From positions 3,038,001 through 3,102,000 of the forward strand of contig NC_018721.1 of assembly GCF_000153485.2 (NCBI RefSeq): 64,000 nucleotides of DNA, given 5' to 3'. The notes under the pieces were generated by a model. It ran no database searches, was not told the origin of the DNA, and saw only the letters and a program-made list of their open reading frames with translations. The position numbers and the translations under genes were made by a program. Below are positions 28,801 through 35,964 of this stretch, in pieces. How positions within the stretch are numbered: the stretch's first letter is position 1; each line of letters starts with the position of its first letter. The stretch is from Psychroflexus torquis ATCC 700755 (GTDB lineage: Bacteria; Bacteroidota; Bacteroidia; Flavobacteriales; Flavobacteriaceae).

Positions 28801-29730
28801 TTATGCTAAAACACTTAAGTTTTTGTACTCTGGCAATGTTGGTCTTACCTTAAGTGCGTCTGTTATTACTTTTTCTATTCTTATGCGCTCTTGACCTTGC
28901 AAAACTAATCTTGGAGCTCTTACATATTCTGCACCAATTTTTGTGTGTACAGATGCTAATTTAATGTATTGCACTAATTTTGGATGAATATCTAACTCTA
29001 ATAACGGCATAAACCAACGATAAATGCTGATAGCTTCTTGAATTCTGCCAGCTTTTACTAGTTCGTAAATTGCAACTGTTTCAGCTGGAAAAGCATCTAC
29101 TAACCCAGCAACCCATCCATCTGCACCTAATACTAAACTTTCTAAGGCCAAGGTATCAACTCCGGTCATTATTGCTAATCTATCTCCAAAACGGTTTTTA
29201 ATCCTAGTAATATTGGTAGTATTTCTGCTAGATTCTTTCACAGCTTCTATGTTTGGACATGCTTGTAATAACTCCTCAAACATATCCAAAGTGACTTCCA
29301 ATATATAGTCTATTGGGTTGTTGTAGATCATAATTGGTAAGGAGGTATTGTTTGCAACCGCTTTAAAGTATTCTACAATCTCGACATCACTCGCTTTGTA
29401 ACGCATTGGAGGTAGCATCATTAAACCTTTAGCGCCGTCTTCTTCGGCTGTTTTAGCTAAGGCTATTGCTGCATTAGTGGTTTGTTCAGCTATATTAATT
29501 AATACAGGAACATTTCCATCAACTAAAGCAACAGTTTCCCTAGTTAATATGCGTTTTTCTTCATCCGTTAAGGTGCTTGCTTCACCTAGTGTTCCACCTA
29601 ATACAATACCATGGACTCCCGCATCTAACTGTGCTTTAATATTGATTTTGAATAAATCTAAATCCAATTTGTCGTTCATTGTAAATTGGGTTGTGACTGC
29701 AGGCATTACACCTCTCCATTGAATACTCAT
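28801..29730 (-). CDS. DHDPS/NAL-family 1-pyrroline-4-hydroxy-2-carboxylate deaminase
   Basis: A 309-residue class I aldolase-fold lyase with the Schiff-base lysine in NIEAVKESS (Lys165 from this start), the tyrosine in IMIYNNPIDY, and the substrate loop GGTLGEASTLT. The family includes dihydrodipicolinate synthase, but the position next to the epimerase, oxidase and semialdehyde dehydrogenase points to the deaminase that converts 1-pyrroline-4-hydroxy-2-carboxylate to 2-oxoglutarate semialdehyde. A TTG seven codons upstream (29751) is in frame, but it lies inside the likely -7 box TAGTTTTG (29749-29756), so I place the start at the ATG 29728-29730. It is the first gene of the catabolic run and is divergent from the AraC regulator. 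Confidence 0.85.
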   Translation of the reverse strand: MSIQWRGVMPAVTTQFTMNDKLDLDLFKINIKAQLDAGVHGIVLGGTLGEASTLTDEEKRILTRETVALVDGNVPVLINIAEQTTNAAIALAKTAEEDGAKGLMMLPPMRYKASDVEIVEYFKAVANNTSLPIMIYNNPIDYILEVTLDMFEELLQACPNIEAVKESSRNTTNITRIKNRFGDRLAIMTGVDTLALESLVLGADGWVAGLVDAFPAETVAIYELVKAGRIQEAISIYRWFMPLLELDIHPKLVQYIKLASVHTKIGAEYVRAPRLVLQGQERIRIEKVITDALKVRPTLPEYKNLSVLA

Positions 29731-29748
29731 AAGTTTATTTTTATAATT

Positions 29749-29756
29749 CAAAACTA
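29749..29756 (-). promoter_or_regulatory. -7 promoter element of the hydroxyproline operon
   Basis: TAGTTTTG on the minus strand matches TAnnTTTG, leaving a leader of about 12 bases to the ATG at 29730. The palindrome at 29775-29814 begins where the -33 element should be. Confidence 0.5.
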
Positions 29757-29774
29757 CATAACACTGCCTTTACA

Positions 29775-29814
29775 GGATAATATAGTATTATCCATGGATA
29801 ATACTATATTATCC
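29775..29814. promoter_or_regulatory. Perfect 40-bp palindrome (candidate operator) between hydroxyproline operon and araC-type gene
   Basis: Two copies of a 19-base sequence, GGATAATATAGTATTATCC and its reverse complement, are separated by AT, giving a perfect 40-bp palindrome. Each half is itself an inverted repeat of GGATAATA around TAG or CTA, so there are four half-sites. It sits just upstream of the promoter of the deaminase gene and 40 bp before the -7 box of the AraC gene. It has no T-run and lies between divergent genes, so it is not a terminator. Confidence 0.75.
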
Positions 29815-29854
29815 GTTTTTTGTTATTTAAAAATATTAACGAATATTATTTACA

Positions 29855-29862
29855 TATATTTG
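29855..29862 (+). promoter_or_regulatory. -7 promoter element of the AraC-type regulator
   Basis: TATATTTG matches TAnnTTTG and lies 40 bp before the GTG start at 29902. Confidence 0.5.
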
Positions 29863-29901
29863 ATACTATTTTTAGATCAATTGACTATTTAAATAAATTT
29901 A

Positions 29902-30765
29902 GTGCAAGTGAAAGTACTACCCTTTAAGATTCCAAAACCTCAACAAAATGCTTTTGTTTTTCAAATAGATAAAGAGCCTTCTTTTTATGATAAATTACAT
30001 CAACATGAAGAAATACAGATAAGTTTAATTATTAAAGGTGAAGGGACCTTAATTGTTGGAGACACGGTAAACTCCTATAAAAAAGGAGATATTTTTGTAA
30101 TTGGAAGTAATATACCGCACGTGTTTAAAAGTGATTTAAAGGTGACTAAAACCTCGCATATGTTCACCTTGTTTTTTACGGACAGGTCTTTTGGAGTCGA
30201 TTTTTTTAACCTTGAAGAATTAAACGAAATAAAACCTTTTTTTAAACGCTCCAAACATGGCTTTAGAATTACTTCTGAAAAAAATATTTTAACTGAGCTG
30301 TTCTTTAAACTTGAAACGGCTTCAAAACTAAGTCAACTTATTATTTTGCTTCAACTATTAAAAATCTTTGCAAAAACTAATTACAAGAGTTTATCATCTT
30401 TTGTTTACAACAAAAAATATTCTGATAATGAAGGAAACAGAATGCGCAATGTTTTTGAATACACCATGAACAACTTTACCCAAGAAATTACTCTTGATGC
30501 AATAAGTAAAGTTGCAAACATGACGAAAAATGCCTTTTGTAAATATTTTAAAAAACGAACCAATAAAACCTATTTTCAGTTTTTAACTGAACTGCGTATT
30601 GAACATGCTTGTAAACTTTTAATCAAACAGAAAGAAACACCAATAGTGTCAATTGCAGAACAATGTGGTTACAATAATATTTCAAACTTTAATAGGCAGT
30701 TTCAAATTTATAAGCAACAATCACCAACCGCGTTTAAAAATTCATTTCATAGCAATAATCCTTAA
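29902..30765 (+). CDS. AraC-family transcriptional regulator (cupin plus HTH)
   Basis: A 287-residue regulator. Residues about 20-95 form a cupin sensor (HQHEEIQISLIIKGEGTLIVG) and residues about 190-285 hold two helix-turn-helix motifs (ITLDAISKVANMTKNAFCKYFKKRTNKTY; SIAEQCGYNNISNFNRQFQIYKQQSPTAF). The start is a GTG; no ATG fits. Being divergent from the hydroxyproline operon, it most likely controls it in response to hydroxyproline or a pathway intermediate. The last codon and stop (CCT TAA) come from the inverted repeat of an IS1380-family element. Joining the flanks without the element and one target copy predicts an original end NNQKIAY instead of NNP, so the regulator is probably still functional. 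Confidence 0.9.
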   Translation: MQVKVLPFKIPKPQQNAFVFQIDKEPSFYDKLHQHEEIQISLIIKGEGTLIVGDTVNSYKKGDIFVIGSNIPHVFKSDLKVTKTSHMFTLFFTDRSFGVDFFNLEELNEIKPFFKRSKHGFRITSEKNILTELFFKLETASKLSQLIILLQLLKIFAKTNYKSLSSFVYNKKYSDNEGNRMRNVFEYTMNNFTQEITLDAISKVANMTKNAFCKYFKKRTNKTYFQFLTELRIEHACKLLIKQKETPIVSIAEQCGYNNISNFNRQFQIYKQQSPTAFKNSFHSNNP

Positions 30766-32451
30766 CTCCGCAAAACTTTATAGTTTTTTTTAGAAGAAAG
30801 CACTGTGTATAAAAGATTACACACAGTGTTTCAATGTAAATTTTTTCACTTATTTTAGTGATGTCAAAGTCATAAAACAGCTTAAGATATTTACAATGAT
30901 AAAAGTACAAAATTATAAGAAATCTGTAAGTCCTTTTTCGGGAATTTCATTTGTTAACGAATCCTTCAACAGTATAGGTTTGTCAAGTTTAATAGATTCA
31001 GAACTAGGTGAAAGAGTTAAATACGCTGGTTATTCTTACAGCGAAATAATCAGAAGCCTAACCAATGTATTTTTAAGTGGAGGCGATGTTATTGAAGATG
31101 TTAGTTCTCATTTAGGCACACATTTAAAGGAAATTCCCAATAACAATGTTCCCAGCCCAGATACGATACAAAGAGGTCTCAAGGAATTAACCACAGAGAA
31201 CATTGTTCATCAATCAAAATCTGGCTTATGTTATGATTTTAACGTCAATAAAAAGCTAAATTTACTCAACATCAAATCTTTGCTTTTAACTAAACAATTG
31301 GAATCAAATAAGGATTACGATTTTGATTACGACAATCAAATAACAGCAAATAAAAAGTATGATGCTAAACGCACATACAAGAAGAATAAAGGTTACTTCC
31401 CAGGTGTAGCAACGATTGGCGACAATATTGTTTATATTGAAAACCGAGACGGAAATGCCAATGTAAAGTTTAAGCAAGCAGAAACATTACAGAATGCCTA
31501 TGGTCTATTGAAGTCGCAAGACATTACCATAAATCGTTCAAGAATGGATGCTGGTTCGTATTCAAAAGATATTATAGAGGTGGTTGCAAAAAACAGTAAA
31601 CTCTTTTACATAAGAGCCAATAAAAGTGATACTGTTTTTGAACAAATACTAGAAATAAGTGACTGGATAGACATTGAATTAAACTACAAAAACTATCAAG
31701 TAGCTTCGATAAAGTTTAAGCAATTTAACGAGGATAAAAATTACCGTTTGGTAATTATGCGTGAAAAAACTTCGAACAATCAGATAGATGTATTTACTGG
31801 TGATGCTTTTAAATACCGTTCAATACTTACAAATGATTGGAAGAATACAGAAAAACAAATTATCGAATATTACAATAATAGAGGAACAAGTGAAAAGATT
31901 TTTGATGTAATGAATAATGATTTTGGCTGGAAACGAATGCCTTTTTCGTTTCTAAATCAAAATAACACCTTTATGATTGTTACAGCAATGATCAAAAATT
32001 TCTATACTTATTTTGTAGGTTTAGTATCAAAAGTGTTTGATAATATTTCACCAACAACTCGCATTAAAAGGTTTGTTTTTAGATTCATAAACGTGGCAGG
32101 CAAATGGGTTCACCAAAGTAGGGGTTGGGTTTTAAAACTCTACAGTAAATCACCTTACAAACAGCTTTTAATTTAAAAAAAACGACTTGTTTTTTTAACA
32201 AAACAGGATAATTATGCCTTGTTACAAGACTTATATAAACTCAAACAATTGATTTAAAGAATTTTAGTAAAAATGTTTTTATTTTCTGAAATTAGAGAAA
32301 CCTCTAGATATCATTAGAAAAAAAAACACGATTTCCAAATCAGTAAGGCAAGTAAAATGCTATTTAATTACTCAAATCTGTCTCAAAATAAACTCAAAAC
32401 ACATTCTTTGATATAAATTTTGTAGATTTAAAGTGGCTTGCGGATTTAAGG
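30760..32451 (+). mobile_element. Complete IS1380-family insertion sequence
   Basis: A 1692-bp element. Left end CCTTAACTCCGCAA (30760-30773) and right end TTGCGGATTTAAGG (32438-32451) are inverted repeats with 13 of 14 matches. ATAAT flanks both ends (30755-30759 and 32452-32456) as a 5-bp target duplication. One full transposase lies inside. The preserved ends and duplication indicate a recent insertion. Confidence 0.88.
30896..32176 (+). CDS. IS1380-family transposase
   Basis: A 426-residue DDE transposase, apparently intact. The N-terminal part contains SYSEIIRSLTNVFLSGGDVIED. The catalytic core shows FDYDNQI (first Asp), RMDAGSYSKDIIE (second Asp) and the IEYYNNRGTSEKIFD segment with the catalytic Glu, typical of IS1380. 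The C-terminus is basic and aromatic. Length is as expected for the family. The start is the ATG at 30896; the 122 bases between the left inverted repeat and this start contain an 8-bp hairpin (30801-30808 with 30821-30828). The transposase would move the surrounding 1.7-kb element by cut and paste. Confidence 0.93.
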   Translation: MIKVQNYKKSVSPFSGISFVNESFNSIGLSSLIDSELGERVKYAGYSYSEIIRSLTNVFLSGGDVIEDVSSHLGTHLKEIPNNNVPSPDTIQRGLKELTTENIVHQSKSGLCYDFNVNKKLNLLNIKSLLLTKQLESNKDYDFDYDNQITANKKYDAKRTYKKNKGYFPGVATIGDNIVYIENRDGNANVKFKQAETLQNAYGLLKSQDITINRSRMDAGSYSKDIIEVVAKNSKLFYIRANKSDTVFEQILEISDWIDIELNYKNYQVASIKFKQFNEDKNYRLVIMREKTSNNQIDVFTGDAFKYRSILTNDWKNTEKQIIEYYNNRGTSEKIFDVMNNDFGWKRMPFSFLNQNNTFMIVTAMIKNFYTYFVGLVSKVFDNISPTTRIKRFVFRFINVAGKWVHQSRGWVLKLYSKSPYKQLLI

Positions 32452-32531
32452 ATAATCAAAAAATAGCATATTAAAATATTTTTTAGTTAATTACTCAAGT
32501 TTCTCAGTCAAGCAATTTCACTTAACACCTT

Positions 32532-32741
32532 ATACCAAATTAGACCTATAATGACGCAATAAATCGTTTTACCGAAATGAATTCGGCACAGGCTTTTTTC
32601 GCCTGCTTTTCATCAAAAATAATTACCGTAGCTAAGGCTATGCTAGTTATTTTTGATTTCAATCAATCATAAAACCTGTGCTGAGCCACGTCGTAGTATA
32701 ATTCAATTTATTCATACGGCATTATAAATATAATTTGGTAT
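32532..32741. repeat. 210-bp palindromic intergenic repeat (MITE-like)
   Basis: The ends ATACCAAATTA (32532) and TAATTTGGTAT (to 32741) are perfect inverted repeats. Further arms pair inside: GGCACAGG with CCTGTGC, and ATCAAAAATAATTACCGTAGC with GCTATGCTAGTTATTTTTGAT at 18 of 21 positions around TAAG. No open frame. The structure fits a non-autonomous inverted-repeat element. Confidence 0.7.
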
Positions 32742-32949
32742 TAATTATTTAATAGATGTGTATTTATTAAAAAGTCAAAATCTTCTATATTAATTATTAT
32801 TCTAGTGGCAATACATCCAATACTAGCTGATTATACTATTTTTTTTATTAGTAAGGATATTGCAGCTAATATTTAGCTTGTTTTCTATGCAATCTTATAG
32901 AGGTCAGTATACAAATACTTAACTTTAGGGAAAGTAAAATTAATAAATT

Positions 32950-33997
32950 ATGAGCACATTTAAGGGTCAAAAATCTTCTAGAGTTCTCTGATCAGTTAAA
33001 AATGAATCTCGAATGTAAGGAATATCTTGCTGGTTTAAAGAATAATTATATATGCTTGAAATGTAACCCTACCGCCTGTCAGGTCAATATGGATTTTGCT
33101 CGCCAGTGTAATATCTGCGGGCACCGAGAGTCCGCTACTGCAAACACTTTGTTCCATAAGGTTAAGTTCGGTTTGAGAAAGGCCTTTTTCATCTGTTTTG
33201 AAATGCTCACTACCACCAAGAGCCTTTCAGCCACCTAAATGGGGTTCGCTATGGTGTCAGCTAGAAAACCGTACGCCTTTTCATGCACAAAGTTAGGAAG
33301 GCGATGTCATCTAGTGTCAAATATCTAATGGCACGGTAGACGTCGACGAGTTTGTACTTGGAAGTCTAATGAGGACTGGGAAATCGGTCGTAGCTATGAC
33401 GTCAAGAAAAAGAAAGCATCGATAGCTTTACAACTTACCGATCTTGGTAATGTAAAACTTTATATATGATAAGCATAATGGACTTTTCGGCAATTTCACT
33501 ACACTATATCTTTGTGAATCACATCTATAGAGATGCGCTCATCACGACAGAACTTTGGAGAGGATACAGACCCATCGCCAATGCTTTCAACATCACCCAG
33601 ATACCAAGCAAAAATGGGCAGAACTTCAAAGCACTGCACACCATAATCCATCAGGTAAAATCATGGATAAGAACAACATAATCATACCAATTTAGTTTTT
33701 AAATGTTGCATTAAAAATTTGAATTATTTTTTACTTAATTGAGGAAAAAAATATAAGCATAGCAACAGTTATGGTTATATTTTATGACGATTAGTAAGTG
33801 AAAAAGAAACTGATTTTATACGACATTTGAATGCTAAATTGGTATCATAGGTAAGCGAATTCAACATCAATCGGTATTTCAATCAGTTCTGTTATAAACT
33901 AAATCGCTCGCGGAGCAAGGTCGCGACTTTTAACACTCTAATAACCAAAATAGTAGATGAGTATAAAATTAATCAAATGGAATTTATGAGTTATTAA
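32950..33997 (+). pseudogene. IS1595-family transposase, frameshifted and split by a small repeat element
   Basis: Homology to IS1595-family transposases runs from an ATG at 32950 (FKGQ, then shifted to LLEFSDQLK) through the zinc-ribbon segment NLECKEYLAGLKNNYICLKC with CNICGHRESATANTLFHKVKFGLRKAF, then a broken stretch with VDEFVLG and SYD, then an open piece (33466-33681) with LHYIFVNHIYRD, WRGYRPIANAFNITQIPS and LHTIIHQVKSWIRTT. There an inverted-repeat element (33684-33848) interrupts it. The end resumes at about 33853 as VSEFNINRYFNQFCYKLNRSRSK and stops at 33997. Several frameshifts and stops make it inactive. The two open pieces are not separate genes. Confidence 0.88.
33684..33848. 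repeat. 165-bp inverted-repeat element inside the IS1595 pseudogene
   Basis: ATACCAATTTAG at 33684-33695 is repeated inverted as CTAAATTGGTAT at 33834-33845, and pairing extends inward to AAATG/CATTT. The right 64 bp recur at 37609-37672. No open frame; probably a MITE. Confidence 0.7.
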
Positions 33998-34074
33998 CTA
34001 CTGACCCCTATAATTTTTTTTAAAAAAAAACACTAACGGAGTGATGTTTTGTCTCGCGAATTACATACTAAAGT

Positions 34075-35142
34075 TTACCTAAATACCGACCAATCTAACT
34101 TTAAAGAAAAAACATTGGAATATAAGGCAAGGCTTTGGTCTCCAATATCAGTAAGGGCATAGTCAATTTGGATTCCTTTATACCGGAATCCTACTCCAAA
34201 ATTGGGTTGGAAACCAATATTGGTTCCCTCACCACCAAGGGATTCAAGGTTTTGAAAATTACCGACGCCGCCTCTTAAGTAGACTAATTTGATATAGTCA
34301 ACTTCAAAACCAAAAGCGGGAGTAGCACTCATAGAACCTGAGGAAATAATATCATTGGTTTCTGCAAAGCGAAAGTCCATATTTAAGGACGTAGTAAGAT
34401 CAAAATCTCTATGAATACTGGTGGTTTTAGCAATGCCAAGTTGAAGTTTTGGCAGTGTGATTTCAGTCGCCTCAGGCGTGGTTTGGTTTTGTCCATCGAT
34501 GGCGCCTTGGATTGTGGCTAGCTCAGCATCGTCGAAAGTCCAAGTGTTATACGTCGTGGTGATATCCCTAGCCATAACTCCAAAAAACCAACTCTTTCGT
34601 TGAAATTGAATCCCTGCGTCAAAACCAAACCCCCAAGCTTGAGCAAAATCACCGATAACTCTTCTTATTACTTTAGCATTTACACCATATGAAAATCCCT
34701 CCAAAGGTAAATTCCTAGCATAAGATAAGGTAAAGGCATAATCTGCAGTAGAAAATAAACTTATTCTATTGAAGTCAATATTGCCTTGATCATCAATTAG
34801 CTGTGTAGTGTTTAAGATGTCGTCCACACCAAAGCGGATGATACTAAACCCCACAGCACTTTTACTGTCGATGGGCATTGCGCCAGCTATATAGTTGTAC
34901 GTAGCAATGTTTGCAAAATAATTGGCATGCATGGCCGAGACTTGGCTATCTTTTAGGTTGACCAGTCCAGCAGGATTCCAATACCCAGAATTAACGTCAT
35001 TTGTGGTTGCGGTTACAGCATTTGCCATTCCAAATGAAGCCGCATCTACGCCTATGTTCAGAAATTCATTAGAATATTTTGCAGTTTGTGAAAAAACTGA
35101 ACACGTCAATGCAAGAGTTAATATAAGGACAAGCCTCTTCAA
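34075..35142 (-). CDS. PorV2-like outer-membrane beta-barrel protein (type IX secretion associated)
   Basis: A 355-residue protein with signal peptide (1-18, ending SVFS) and the N-terminal motif NEFLNIGVDAASFGMANAV followed by DVNSGYWNPAGL, characteristic of the PorV/PorQ/FadL-like barrels; flavobacterial members are usually named PorV2. PorV is the outer-membrane shuttle that hands type IX substrates to the attachment complex; the role of PorV2 is less clear. The start codon is TTG (35140-35142); no ATG precedes the signal peptide. The 3' 453 bp are duplicated at 18298-18752 and, decayed, at about 11511-11990. The complete gene lacks the hairpin that follows copy 2, so its 3' part may have been exchanged. 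Confidence 0.85.
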   Translation of the reverse strand: MKRLVLILTLALTCSVFSQTAKYSNEFLNIGVDAASFGMANAVTATTNDVNSGYWNPAGLVNLKDSQVSAMHANYFANIATYNYIAGAMPIDSKSAVGFSIIRFGVDDILNTTQLIDDQGNIDFNRISLFSTADYAFTLSYARNLPLEGFSYGVNAKVIRRVIGDFAQAWGFGFDAGIQFQRKSWFFGVMARDITTTYNTWTFDDAELATIQGAIDGQNQTTPEATEITLPKLQLGIAKTTSIHRDFDLTTSLNMDFRFAETNDIISSGSMSATPAFGFEVDYIKLVYLRGGVGNFQNLESLGGEGTNIGFQPNFGVGFRYKGIQIDYALTDIGDQSLALYSNVFSLKLDWSVFR

Positions 35143-35237
35143 TGCGATAATTTTTTTAGCAAATATGCTATAATTAATAATATTAAAACTTATTTTGCTT
35201 TTTCTTATTGTATCAAATCTAGATAGTTGTTGAAAAT

Positions 35238-35963
35238 ATGATTAAAAAACAAATTCCAAACTTTATCACACTTCTCAATTTATTATCAGGGTGTATGGCG
35301 ACAGTATTTGCGGTTCAAGATAATTTGGTAGTAGCAACGGTATTTGTTTGCATTGGAATTTTCTTCGACTTTTTTGATGGCTTAGCAGCCAGAGCTTTGA
35401 AAGTGAAAAGCGATTTGGGTTTACAATTAGACTCATTAGCAGATATGGTAACTAGTGGCTTAGTTCCAGGTTTAGTCATGTGTCAACTTATTTTTAAGTC
35501 CCTGAATCCCTCAGCTACTGATCTTACTTTTTTTTCCACTGAAACCAGTTGGGTTGTCTTTATAGGTTTAATTATCACCTTGGGTTCAGCATACAGACTT
35601 GCAAAGTTTAATATTGATGATCGACAAACAGACAGTTTTATAGGTTTGCCTACTCCAGCCAATGCTCTTTTGATTCTTAGTTTTGGACTCATTCTAGACT
35701 ATCATCCCGATTCTTTCTTATCAGAATTAATTCAAAACACCTATTTTCTTATTGCGATATCAGTCTTGAGCGTTTTACTTTTGAATGCTGAGCTTAAGCT
35801 GTTTGCATTAAAGGTTTCCAATCTAAAGCTTTCTGAAAATTGGTATAGGTATCTAATCGTTGTCCTAAGTATTATTTTATTGATGACCCTTCAATTTGTT
35901 GCCATTCCAATTATAATTTTCGTTTATATCGTATTGTCCCTAGCATTGCAAAAAATAAGTTGA
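35238..35963 (+). CDS. pssA: CDP-diacylglycerol--serine O-phosphatidyltransferase
   Basis: A 241-residue integral membrane enzyme of the CDP-alcohol phosphotransferase family. The signature Asp47-Gly48-x2-Ala51-Arg52-x8-Gly61-x3-Asp65-x3-Asp69 is complete (DGLAARALKVKSDLGLQLDSLAD). The N-terminus IPNFITLLNLLSGCMA and about six hydrophobic helices match bacterial PssA. It joins CDP-diacylglycerol and L-serine to phosphatidylserine, the precursor of phosphatidylethanolamine, in the inner membrane. It is convergent with lnt and separated from it by one base. It stands divergent from the PorV2-like gene. Confidence 0.93.
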   Translation: MIKKQIPNFITLLNLLSGCMATVFAVQDNLVVATVFVCIGIFFDFFDGLAARALKVKSDLGLQLDSLADMVTSGLVPGLVMCQLIFKSLNPSATDLTFFSTETSWVVFIGLIITLGSAYRLAKFNIDDRQTDSFIGLPTPANALLILSFGLILDYHPDSFLSELIQNTYFLIAISVLSVLLLNAELKLFALKVSNLKLSENWYRYLIVVLSIILLMTLQFVAIPIIIFVYIVLSLALQKIS

Positions 35964-35964
35964 T

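Noticed and set aside
29731..29751. TTG start seven codons upstream for the DHDPS-like deaminase
   Set aside because: It lies within the likely -7 box; the ATG at 29730 begins the conserved part of the protein.
30801..30828. 8-bp inverted repeat as terminator of the AraC gene
   Set aside because: It lies inside the IS1380-family element, has a 12-base loop and only a short T-run, so it is more likely part of the IS leader.
33002..33681. Two small open frames (33002-33238 and 33466-33681) as separate genes
   Set aside because: Both are parts of one IS1595-family transposase; homology continues between and after them in other frames.
18298..34530. Site-specific integrative element with att sites at the porV2 3' end
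   Set aside because: No integrase, excisionase, relaxase or tRNA target is present, and the repeat is about 455 bp with mismatches, which fits homologous recombination better.
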